Below are positions 34,810-45,123 of a stretch of 64,000 bases of DNA, in pieces (position 1 is the stretch's first letter; each line of letters starts with the position of its first letter). The DNA lies in assembly GCA_031772625.1 (NCBI GenBank), contig CM062805.1, positions 803,115,592 to 803,179,591 on the forward strand. The letters are read 5' to 3'. The stretch is from Pinus tabuliformis (taxonomy: Eukaryota > Streptophyta > Pinopsida > Pinales > Pinaceae). The notes under the pieces were generated by a model that did no database searches, had not been told where the DNA came from, and worked only from the letters and a program-made list of their open reading frames with translations. The position numbers were made by a program, and so were the translations under genes.

Positions 34810-36060
34810 TTCATTGCAGGCTTTGATCGAATCAAGATGACTATTACTTGGCGAGAAAGAGAGCATGAAGGATAGGATATGGTTGTCTTAAATGATCTGG
34901 GTACAGTTGAGGCCCTGAGAGACTATGGGTTACTCAAATACTTCAGGTTGTTTGGGATGAGGCAACAACTAGAACTGTTATAGTTCTTAGTTCATTCATG
35001 GGATCCAACAAATCAAGCATTTCACATAAGAGGCGAAGTGCTTCCTATATTGATCGATGATGTTTATTTCCTTACAAGGTTGTCGAGACATGGTGCCCCC
35101 ATATCTCTTTCAAGTTCTGCCCATGGGGGTGAATCAATAAGGGACTAGATTCGATAGTTTGGTAGGCCAGGTACACAGCCTAGCAAGGATGGGAAGATTA
35201 AAATCAGGGATGTTCATGATTTTCCTTTGTCAAAAATCCTTTTCACTATCACAAAGTTGGTAGGTAGTGTGACACTTCATCTGGAGAACAAATCATATAT
35301 GTAGTTTGCACTTGGGTGCCTTGAGCCAACTACATTCAACTAGTGTGAGTTAGTTCTCTCTTCGATGAAAGAGAAAATAACCAAGGTAAAGAGCAGTAAT
35401 ACAAAGAATTTTAGCTATGGTTCGATCTTGATTGCCTTTACCTTAGAGAGAATTCCATTGATGCAACCTGAGCATGTAGCACTGAGTTTGAATGGTCCTA
35501 GAGATCCACATATGCAGAGATGGGTTGAGTTGATGGATCAACATGCTATTCAATCATCAATCTCATTTCCTCCTACATTGCTCATTTGGCTCAGTCAACA
35601 AAACCTTGTCATCAAGGAGCATTCATATGCAGGGATGGACTTTTGTGGAGATCCTAATTTGAGGCTAGTAGTGGGTGCCGAATGGGGTGCTATAGGTGAA
35701 TTGTTTTCGACCAAGTGTTTTTTATTTTTAAGTTTCTACATGTTTTTGTGTTTTTAGTGTTTCCTAGACTAAACTAAAAATGTACTCATGCATGCAGATG
35801 TTGGTACTATTCAACCTATGGGTCATCAATAGGAGGCAGGTGAACCAATGTGGAGAAATGTCGCTAGAGCAGTTCTCTAGGATTTGGATTTAACCGAGAC
35901 ACTCGCAGAGTTGTAGGATCATATAGAGAGGTTAACTCTGGGTATTCTAGATATCTGGATCAAAGAGTTACCGATGAGGCTGCAATGCCACACTATTGGT
36001 GTTCCTAGCTGTTGGATGAGGTTATTGTGCATGATAGTTCAAGCCTTGACCTGTTGTCAT
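34810..36060 (+). pseudogene. Plant-mobile-domain-like antisense ORF inside J, with likely introns
   Basis: On the strand opposite to J. After a good 3' splice site (tttcattgcag, ending 34819) the frame reads TITWREREHE, LRDYGLLKYFRLFGM and SWDPTNQAFHIRGEVLPILI, the WDP...F...GE-x-PTLxDV pattern typical of the plant mobile domain. It continues through HGAPISLSS, FALGCLEPTTFN and the frame 35365-35695 (LIAFTLERIPLMQPEHVAL, PRDPHMQRWVELMDQH). A GT-AG intron of 102 bp (35696-35797) joins GAI to DVGTIQPMGHQ and then DLTETLAEL. Several in-frame stops break it. Extra antisense ORFs between integrase and the 3' LTR are known in Tat elements. Confidence 0.6.
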
Positions 36061-36809
36061 GAGCATCATTAGGTTTACTTAGGATGCTTTTCTTTATGCA
36101 TTTTGAGTTTCAAGGTCAGATGACCAACATATCTTGGACACAAATTTTGTAAATTTTTTTAAAACATCTATATATTTTTGTTTTACTGTTTTTATATATG
36201 GTTATGTGCAATCCTATTCAACTATTGATGTGAATTGAAAAATTTACTTTTACATGTGTTACAAATGTCTGTTTAACACATAGTCCGCTAATGAATCAGT
36301 TAATGTGTTAAAGTTCTTGGAAATGTGTTGATATTGCATGTAATCAAAATGTCTTTCCAAGAGATGAAATCTAAGGAACATATGATAAATTGTTGGATTT
36401 TAGATGGTATAAAGATTTGTTAGTTACAGTACTACAAGTTGTGAGTCCGTCCTAATGATGATTTGGAGAATTCCAAGAGAAATGGCATCAGAGAGGAGTT
36501 CGATCAATGTGCTATACTCAACGATATTGTTCTTGGAACGACCGATACAAATCCCTTAAAAATTGACTAACTCACCACTTGGAGAGAATATGGCCTATGC
36601 TGCAAAAGATAGGTTCTGCGTACTATGACTAGCACCATCGGCATAACCAACAAATGGTTCCAAATATTCTAACATCTACAATAAATGCAAAGCAGATTAA
36701 TTAATCACATAAAAAACTCTAAAAGTTAAAATGACACAAACACATGAAAACAAAGTATATATACAATGCTTATTAATACGCAAAATCAGGCATAGTAACA
36801 TTTCAAATA
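36061..36809. other. Non-coding part of J between the antisense ORF and integrase
   Basis: A+T-rich, with no coding frame or repeat recognised. It would contain the end of the antisense transcript. Confidence 0.45.
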
Positions 36810-37788
36810 CAACCCATTATAGGGTTATGACAATGGAATCCCATCATAAACTACTAAATCATAAGAACCTTTTTCCAAAACACACTTGACAATATAGAGG
36901 CCCATCCATAATGGTTCAAATTTCCCTGTTCCTAGTTTCTCAGCTTCCTAATCATAAAGCAAGACTAGGTCTCCTTCTGAGAAAATGTGAGGCTTGACAT
37001 TTCAGTCATATTGCACCTTTATCCATTTCATATGTGCTTCATTAGCCAATGCGGATTCATGACGAGTTTCATCTAGATGGATGAGCTCTAAGAAATGTGC
37101 TTCTTCTTCAGAAGTCTTGGGTAACAGGTCAATCATGAGTTTTAATGATGAAATTTTGGATTGTACAGGCAAGATTTCCTCCATACCATACATCAATTGA
37201 AAGGGTGTGAATCCAGTTGCATTTCTCACCAAGGTTTGGTATGCCTACAAAGTCAAGTATAGGATTAAATGCCAGTTTCACATATGAACTCCTATCATTT
37301 GTTGGAGCATCCACTTAAAGATTTTGTTGATGGCCTCAACTTGTCCATTAGCTTGCATATAATAAGGAGTAGAACTATCATGTGAAAGTCCTAACTTGGC
37401 AGTGAATTCAGTTATCATATGGTTGTGAAAGTGCGACCCATGATCTGTAACTATAGCTTGTAGCACACCAAACCATGCAATGACATGGTTGATGAAAAAA
37501 AGAGCAGCCATGCCATCGTTGTTGTTTAATGTAGGCATGACCTCGACCCATTTTGTAAAATAGTCCATGGTGACAATTATATACCAATGCCCCACAGACG
37601 AGGTAGGGTTCCATGTCATAAAATTGATGCCCCCTTTTGCAAATGGTCCAACAACAATTATAGGATGTAATGGTGTAGGTTGTAATCGTGTTTTGCGGTA
37701 AAAAATCTAGCAGGCATGACAACTTTTGACAACAATAATGCAATCATGGAATAAGGTTGGCCAAAAGTAACTAGTATGGTTGCCAATT
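36810..37788 (-). pseudogene. Integrase of element J
   Basis: Starts abruptly at the LTR with a piece of the zinc region (SYFWPTLFHDC ... SCHAC). The DDE core follows: VTMDYFTKWVEVMP (37575-37535), IVTDHGSHFHN (about 37447) and NGQVEAINKIFKW (about 37345). All three catalytic residues (D, D, E) are visible. After VHM-stop at 37278 a frameshift leads to RNATGFTPFQLMYGMEEILP (37229) and the C-terminal NVKPHIFSEGDLVLLYD and GKFEPLWMGLYIVK near 36990-36870. It is not functional as read, since the zinc-binding HHCC is incomplete. Confidence 0.87.
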
Positions 37789-38820
37789 TGTTACATGTAA
37801 TTTGCATTTACGGATAAACACATCTTCCCTAGGTGGGTGACTACACGTAGAACAACAGAATGAAAGTAGTTTAACCTTTTTTATAAAAGATATATGATAT
37901 GGAGGAATTTACTTGTCGCCTTTTGCTTCTTAGATCTATTTTGAATCGCTCTCGTCGCTCCCACTTGAACTACATCCGCTCAAAAGGTACCTGCATCAAG
38001 AGAAATAGAAATAAGAAATGATAAAAGCATACATGAACTATCAACTATAAAACAATGGAATCAAATACATTGAAACACATAATCATCACAGATATGAACA
38101 ATCATATGAGGAAAGGAATAAGGTCTTTATTAATGTAGAAGGAAGAGTATCACCCAATACAGTTCGATCCTGTGCCACTCCTCCAACTTCAATTCAACCC
38201 TTGCCACATCAAAATCTCAACACTCTAGCAACATAACATTGCTTTACATAAACTAAATCCTCAAACCAACAGAATTTCCTTACAAACTTCAGATTCTATC
38301 CCCTTGATCACAATGATGAGTGCTCAATTTATAGGAAATGGAGGTGGTTTTATCATAAATGAGGGTATTAAACGACTTTCAAATCTTGGAGTTAGCTTCC
38401 ATGGAGTAAGGGATGAGAGGATAGGAGGTTAATGGATCCTTAGCCCATTCAATTTCGAGCTTATGGGGGGGGGATAAGAGATGGGAACCTTCTAGAATCA
38501 TCTAGAATGAAGGAATATTCCCAAAACCCTATGCAAATTTCACTCAATCTCGCCCAGCGCAGGCTAAAGAGGGCCTAAGTGCACTGCAGTGCAAGCCACA
38601 GTGGATCTACCTACTCTCCAGTGCACTGTCTCAAGGCTTGGGTTGCGCTGGTATCCCAAGTAGAATTTTTAGGAGGACTTCAGGCCATGAAACGTTCATA
38701 GAAGGAGGCATTCAATGAGTTGACTTCTCTAGGGCATGTAACAACTGAATTAGGGTTTGATGAGCCCTAAAGGTATTGATTTGAATGTTGGGAGTGATGT
38801 GCCCAAATAGACCTGCAACT
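37789..38820 (-). repeat. 5' LTR of J
   Basis: 1032 bp, matching 31634-32645 with many substitutions and small indels. The right terminal base is mutated (AACT rather than AACA). Confidence 0.88.
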
Positions 38821-38825
38821 CTAAG

Positions 38826-39002
38826 ATATTAGAATTAGATCTCACTATCAAAACTACAAAGTTGGTAAAAGGTCAAGGCTTGGCTAAACTCTTCACTGAG
38901 GAAAATTGTAAAGTTTTGGGAATAAGTTCTTTTTTTGAAATTTCATCAAAGAATAATCCACAAGAACCTTCTCAATCTTCAGCCGAGGAGAATCCACAAG
39001 AA
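38826..39002 (+). pseudogene. RNase H-integrase linker of element I, left of K
   Basis: DLTIKTTKLVKGQGLAKLFT then degenerate peptide repeats NPQEPSQSSAEE. It resumes at 42337 after K (target duplication AAGAA). Confidence 0.75.
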
Positions 39003-39624
39003 TCATCTGGATTTAAATAGGAACGCAACAAATTAAAAAGATAACCATAAACATAGAGATGCAACGGAAATAATACTTCATTTCATTAATGTAAAATACT
39101 GAAAAATGCTTACAAACGGCAATTGAAATAAACCAGCTAGGGCAATGGTAGCTTATCTCTAAGAAGAGATGTGGCGGCTACATGCCTCTTAACTATGTTA
39201 CAATGAGGCTCGAAGGCCTATTTATTGTTCAGAAACAATGGAAAACCCTTAACATCCCAAAACCTAACCCTAGAAGATGAAACGCCAAATTGTGGGCCCT
39301 GTTTTGGGTAAGTTGGTACATCAACTTCCTAGGGTCATAACTTTGGCATACGATCTACGTTTGACATGTACAATAGCTAGTTAGAAAGATTTGTATGAGC
39401 ACTACCACTTTTGGAAGAGAAACATTGATCCATGGAGCCATGTTGCTCCCATATTTCCAAAAAAACATCGTTTAGGGCCTCAAAACGGCTCCGGATGTTC
39501 AAGACCCGAAAAAATGCTAAAAATAGTAAATTGTGCTACAATTACGGAAACTGAAAAACTGAAAGAGACAATTGTGGGGGTCCAAGTGGGATAGGTAGGT
39601 GGCCACCAACATCCACCTGGATCA
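39003..39624 (-). repeat. 3' LTR of K
   Basis: 622 bp, about the same as 41717-42336. Followed at 39625 by the minus-strand polypurine tract. Confidence 0.85.
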
Positions 39625-39659
39625 TTCCTCCCCCCTTAGTAAGCAATGGTCCCCATTGC

Positions 39660-40540
39660 ATTGAGCTCCTCCATCTACTGAACTTCGTCCCTGCTGAGCT
39701 GTTCTACAATCTCTGAAGTGTCCAGTAATGGTGGGAAGCATGGTCAACGACGGTCCACATTGAATGCTTGGTACAAGAAAAGGAATGGGGGAATGTTGTG
39801 GCTCAAAGAATTATTTCCCACAACCTTGCTAATGGTGTGACGACCATGTCAGCTTGGTCGGAGCTTTTGATGGGCTCTTGTAAGGCGTTCTTTCTATAGA
39901 TGCAACCAGACTTTGTTGCTCACTTGAAGCTTGTGTGGTACCCCTGTGGGTGAGGAGAAGTTGTTCCTGTGTTCTTTCATGACTGTATCCCTCTACTGTT
40001 ACTACTGCATGGAGGAACCCTTCACTGGGGTCATGGATGTGGTGACGATCTTCCTCTTACTTTGGGAGCGAACCAGACAGAAAATAAATTTCCTAGTCTA
40101 TGAGATGAGCTTTTTGCCTTTATTAGCAGTGATCAAAGAGGTGACAGTAGGTGGGGCTACCTCTGGTATCCTATATAATGAATTACACAAAGAAATAATG
40201 ACAGCACGAGGCCTTGACTCATACACAGCATGTCACCTCCACAAGTATGGCTAGCCTAATAGTACGTCACAAACATCCAGAGGTGTAACATCACACAATA
40301 CCTCATCTGTGAAGCGCTTGATGCTATAGGGAAAGCAACATTGCTAGCGAACTTGGAGATCTCATCCTTCATGAAGCCACCCGATATTGTACGGTTGTGG
40401 GTCTGGTGTAATTAGTAGGCCCAACCGCTTCATGACCTCTGTTGAAATGAGGTTCTTTTGGCTTCCACTATCAACAATGAATTGCAGCGGTGAACCCTTC
40501 ACCCACATCTATGAGTGGAAAAGACGCTCCCCCTCCTTTG
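39660..40540 (-). pseudogene. Protease and fused pol tail of K
   Basis: The protease core QFIVDSGSQKNLISTEVMK (about 40486-40430) has the catalytic DSG, followed by DVLLG-PYLW. After a degenerate stretch the frame reads KVWLHL and AFNVDRR-PCFPPLLDTSE (about 39740-39690), the extreme C-terminus of gypsy pol. This shows a deletion of RT, RNase H and the integrase core between them. Confidence 0.7.
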
Positions 40541-40619
40541 GATCTTTGGGCTCATTCTTCTAGATCTTGGCAATGGAAACAGTGACGTTGGGCTTTGCAT
40601 CAATGATATGCTTCCCTTT

Positions 40620-41450
40620 TCCATTCCCCTTATTGGGTTCTGACTCAGGGTCGGAAAATGCATGTGATTGGGAAGCCTTCAACTCAGCCATCAACGACTA
40701 CTTGGTCTGAAACTCACTTGTGTTATGAGTGGGAATCTTGTGGAACTCACACCACTTTCCTGTGTCCTTCTTCGGCTTTGTGGTGTTGTTCTTTTCTTGT
40801 GGCTTCAGTGGGTTGTCTTGGGTCACCCTACCTTGGCTTTGTCCTTTGGTCTTCAGATTTTCAAATCCAAAGTCTCACTTCTTCTATTTGAACTTTTGCT
40901 CGATTTTGACAGGGTATCAGTATGCCGTGCCCAGAGAGGATATGTTCAGGAACTCCATCTATTCCTAGATGTACTCGTGTAGGAAGCCATAGTATTTGAG
41001 TACCAGATGCAACTCAGAATCTTTGATACCTAATTGTGTGCAAAGGGTATGAAAAATGTTTGTGAACTCTGGCACATCTTAGTCTCGTCCCTGCCATAGC
41101 ATGGTCCACTTTATGTATTTTTCCTCATAGCTTTTGACAGGGTAGTATTGCTCCTTGATGGAATCCCGAAAGGAATTCCAAGTGGGTGTAGCTAAAAATA
41201 GTCAGCCTGTACTTTCATCCTTCTTCTCACAATAGGTTTCCCACCAGTCCTTGACGTGGGGGGCTGCTTTGAGAAGAGCGAAAACAATCTTTTCCCAACT
41301 CGAAAATTCGTGAAGAGAAAAATACCCTTCTAGCAGATTTAACAATTTATCTATGGCATCTACATCTATCTGACCCTCAAATATGGGGATTTCAAAATTA
41401 ACTTGTACCTTAAAGGGTGTGGTGTTTCCAGAGTAGTTATTGGAAGTCAT
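40620..41450 (-). pseudogene. gag of K
   Basis: SGNTTPFKVQVNFEIPIFEG near the start, IDKLLNLLEGYFSLHEF and FALLKAAPHVKDWWETYCEK mark a plant gypsy gag domain (residues 10-80). It continues with TWNSFRDSIKEQYYPV and a zinc-like WCEFHKIPTHNTSEF near 40750. Stops interrupt it. It would form the capsid. Confidence 0.75.
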
Positions 41451-41716
41451 TGCATCGCCTCTGGGTAGCCACTAAAGGATCTACGCAAAGTTTTCCATCA
41501 TCGCATTCCTTTGTCGCTTGAGGGCTTCTTCGAGCAAGATTTTGATAGGATATCCTACCCCCTCATCTTTCTTTTCATCTTCCATGGGAGGCCATCAGGC
41601 TTTGCAAGGCTGGTCTTGCAAAGTTCGACCAGTTCAAGCCGTAACTCCTTATATCCCGACCTCGTTGGGGACATGCAAAAAAAAACAAAGAAAAAAGTAG
41701 ACTGCTCTAATACCAC

Positions 41717-42336
41717 TGATCCAAGATAACAAAAACGCAACAAACTATAGAGATAACCATAAACACAAAGATGCATCAGAAATAATACTTCATTTCATTG
41801 ATGTAAAATATTGAAATATGCTTACAAACAATAATTGAAATAAACCAGCTAGGGCAATTGTAGCTTATCTCTGAGAAGAGATGTGGCAGTTAGATGCCTC
41901 TAAATTGTGCTACAATGAGGCTCGAAGGCCTATTCATTGTTGAGAAACAATGGAAAACCATTAACATCCCAAAACATAACCCTAGAAGATGAAACGCCAA
42001 ATTGTGGGCCCCATTTCGAGTAGGTTGGTACATCAACTTCCCGGGGTCGTAACTTTGGCATACGTTCTACGTTTGACGCGTACAATAGCTCGCTAGAAAG
42101 ATCTATCCGAGCACTATAGATTCAAGAAGAGAAACATCTGTCCATGGACCCATGTTTCTCCCAGATTTCCCAAAAAACGTCGTTTAGGGCCTCAAAACGG
42201 CTCCGGAAGTTGAGGACCCAAAAAACTGCTAAAAATAGTAAATTGTGCTACAATTACGGAAACTAAAAAACTGAAAGAGATAGTTGTGGGGGTGGAAGTG
42301 GGATAGGTTGGTGGCCACCAACATCCACCTAGATCA
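41717..42336 (-). repeat. 5' LTR of K
   Basis: 620 bp, starting TGATCCAAGATAAC next to the initiator-tRNA-type PBS. Confidence 0.87.
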
Positions 42337-43735
42337 AAGAAGCTCATCAATCTTCAGTAGAGGAGAATCCACAAGAACCTTCTCAATCTTCAACAAAGAA
42401 GAATCCACAAGAACCTTCATCTTCAATTCAATCAACTCCTATTCATATTGATGAGAAATTTTTATTATTTGAATGATCCACTGATATTGTACATTTTCTT
42501 AGAGATTTTGAGTGTCTATGTGAATTTAAAAAGAATCAATGCAAGACACTAAAGTTGAAGGCCATAAAATACGGTATCATCAATGTAAATCTGTATTGGA
42601 AAGACCCACTCAACATCCTTTTGATTTGCTTGATAGAAAGTGAGACAAAGGAAATTATTGATCAATTTCATGCAGGTATTTGTGGAGGACACTAAGCTTA
42701 GAGAGCTACATCATATAACATTTTGAGAGTAGGATTTTATTGGACAACATTGTTTGCACAAGTAGGAGAAAATGTTAGAAGTTGTACCCAATGCCAAATG
42801 TTTGCTAGAAAGCAAAGATTAACAACACTTCCTATAGTTCTAGTACTAGTTCAAGCACCTTTTCTACAATGAGGATTGGATTTCATTGGGAAAGTTCATC
42901 CAACATCAAACAGCCAGCATAGATGGATATTAACTGCCACAAATTACTTTAGTAAATGGGTAGAGGAAATTCTAGTTAGAAATGGAACTAACACTGTAGT
43001 TATTAAATTTATTGAAGAGAACATACTATCTAGGTTTGGATGCCCCCAAAAGATAGTTACATTCAATGCAACAACATTTAATAATGTCAAAATGATTGAA
43101 TTTCATCAGAAAAACAAAATTTTGTTACATCATTCTACCCCCTACTATCCACATGGAAATGGATTGTAGGAGTCTTCAAACAAGAGCCTGGTTAAAGTCA
43201 TTACGAAAACACCGAAAGACCACAAAAGGAATTGTGACATCTCATGTATGCATTTTGGGCAAACAAAATATTTCCAAAGAGGTAAACAGGTAAATCTCCA
43301 TTTCAACTTGTTTATGGTAAGGAAGCCATATTTCCTATGCATCTAGCTTTTCCTATCATGAGATTTTTACAAGAAGCAAATGAAGAACATGATAATTTTT
43401 CTAGGAGAATCAATCAGATTATAGAACTTAATGAAAACAAAGATGAATTTCATTATAAGCTTCAGAAATGTCATGAAAAAATCAAAAGTTTGTTTGACAG
43501 AAAGGCTAGAGAAAGGGATTTTAAAGAAGTAGATTTAGTATTAAGATGGGATGCAGGAAGAGAAGATAAAAGAAAACATGGAAAGTTTGATAATCTCTAG
43601 TTTGGACCTTTTAGAATTGCAAAGGTCAAAGGAAACAATACTTTTATCTTGCAGAACTTGGAAGGAAAATATTCCTCATTTCCTATCAATGAGAAATATT
43701 TGAAGGATTATATCCAATATTGAGATCCCTTCATT
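42337..43735 (+). pseudogene. Integrase of element I
   Basis: After repeats (NPQEPSQSSTKKNPQEPSSS) the zinc region reads HAGICGGH ... SCTQCQMF (42670-42800). The core follows: GLDFIGKVHP (about 42873), YFSKWVEEIL, IVTFNATTFNN (43054) where the second catalytic Asp is Phe, and HGNGL-ESSNKSL (43152) with Glu. A frameshift lies near 43170. The C-terminal part reads RKARERDFKEVDLVLRWDA, RKHGKFDNL-FGPFRIAKVKG and YLKDYIQY, ending at 43722. Not functional. Confidence 0.82.
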
Positions 43736-45123
43736 CATTCATCATTTGTACATCACCGAATTGTTTTTTATTTTTTATGTATGTGTGATTGTTTTCAACA
43801 AATACTCCATAGCCTGATGAGAAGGAACACAGATCTACAAGTTCTCTACATCCTCTAGGAGGAAGCAGTCCCAAGTTGGAACTGATGTTGTAAAATAATT
43901 GGTTTTTATAAGTTATATATTTATAAAAGAGGGTATAAAAAATAGAATAAAATAATGAAAATGTGAAAATTGTTTAAAAAAAATATATATGAAAAGAACC
44001 CCATGAAAAGAAAAACAAGTGTACAAGTGAGAAAGCTCAAATGCCACTTGAAATAATTCTTGTTTGAATCATATAGTATAATCATGATCAAACATGTTTA
44101 AATTTATGTTCCTATATTAGGAAATAATTCAACCAAATTGTTTAATCTTGGTTGAAATTATAACATAGGATAGATTAGAGAAAAAAATGACCAAAGAATT
44201 TAATCTTGGTCAATTGCATTTTATGCACTAGAATAGGGTTAAGATTTAGTATAGGAAGTAAAATAGGGCATGCTAGATCAAAATGCACCCTTAGGGATTT
44301 AAATTATGCTTTGATATATTTATCTTAGTTAAATAATAAACTAATCATGTCATTTAAACATGATTAGTGAGATGTAATAAGCATTAAACATGATTTTTAT
44401 TATAATGTCGGGAGACGATTTGATATTTTGTCGCCTTGTAATATCCAAAGGGCACTTTTCAAGGGCCATGATTTTACCTGCATGGATCAATGACGGGGAA
44501 ACCACTTTGCACCCCCTCATCTCATTTCCTTGTAACGCCAAGGGGGGGGGGGGGGGGTTCTAAAAAGCAGTATTTATTTTCCTGAGCCCCATGTGACATG
44601 GCGCTCCCTCATGATTTTGCACCCCCCTAGTCCAAAATTTCTTACCATCGCTCCCCCCTCTGAAATCCACCTATCGCTCCTCCACTCCCGCCAACGGTGA
44701 CCACATCACCTCCCACACTTTTCCTTCTGCTAATCATATCATGCCACTTGTCAATATATCATTCGCTCACGTCCTATTCATGTCGCCATTTACCCATTAT
44801 ACACCATATCAGTTGCAAATTTTCTAGTTTCCCATTAATACACCTTAATCTTATTCTGTAACAGCTTTAACCGCAATGGTAAGTGATCATCAGGCCTATA
44901 AAATCACCTTGACTCATTTCACACGACTCTCCTAGCTACTTTGTTACTATTTTTAAATTGTAGGTATTGTTTTAAGTTTTTGTGACTTCTACTATTTAGC
45001 ATCTGTCAATTTCAGCAATTCAGAGCCAAGATACCCTTGACAGAGATTGATTTCTTATATAAGTACCTATTCAAGGCAAAGCTCTATCCACTGATATCAT
45101 TTTCCTTCTCAAATTCCTTAGTC
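43736..45123 (+). promoter_or_regulatory. Non-coding spacer with possible LTR of I and promoter of G
   Basis: A purine-rich AGGAGGAAGCAG (about 43858) before TGTTGTAAAATAATTGG (43885) could be a polypurine tract and LTR start of I. No partner LTR is present to confirm it. A run of 16 G lies at about 44544-44559. TATA-like boxes are CTATAAAATC (about 44896) and TTATATAAG (45055-45063), upstream of the G start. A weak PBS-like CAGAGCCAAG is at about 45021. Confidence 0.4.

Larger units (their letters stand above)
31634..38820 (-). mobile_element. Tat-type Ty3/gypsy element J with internal deletion
   Basis: The LTRs are 31634-32645 and 37789-38820, flanked by CTAAG on both sides (31629-31633 and 38821-38825). 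The polypurine tract read on the minus strand (ACTTTAGGGGGCAAC, plus 32646-32660) places the 3' LTR at the left, so the element is minus-strand. The 5' LTR abuts integrase coding sequence directly, with no PBS, leader, gag, protease, RT or RNase H. The internal region therefore holds only integrase, an antisense ORF region and a 3' untranslated region. Confidence 0.9.
39003..42336 (-). mobile_element. Gypsy deletion derivative K
   Basis: The LTRs are 39003-39624 and 41717-42336, with inverted ends TGATCC/GGATCA (the left copy starts TCATC by mutation). The target duplication is AAGAA at 38998-39002 and 42337-42341. The minus-strand polypurine tract AAGGGGGGAGGAA (plus 39625-39637) and a PBS read as GTGGTATTAGAGCAG (plus 41702-41716) fix the orientation. 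The internal region is only 2.1 kb: gag and protease, then directly the C-terminal tail of pol. RT, RNase H and most of integrase are deleted. Confidence 0.88.
29230..43735 (+). mobile_element. Tat-type Ty3/gypsy element I, decayed, interrupted by J and K
   Basis: Plus-strand coding remnants in order: protease tail (29230-29500), archaeal-type RNase H (29560-29800), linker, RT (30325-31250), RNase H (31260-31633, continued at 38826), a repeat-rich linker (38930-39002 and 42337-42450) and integrase (42480-43722). Excising J and K restores a continuous path (RWITK-ILELDLTI across J; the NPQEPSQSS repeats across K). LTRs were not identified: the left end lacks gag, and 43885-45010 may hold a 3' LTR but has no partner here. 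Confidence 0.8.

Noticed and set aside
40658-40982. Overlapping plus-strand ORFs inside K
   Set aside because: They lie antisense to gag of K and have no recognisable product.
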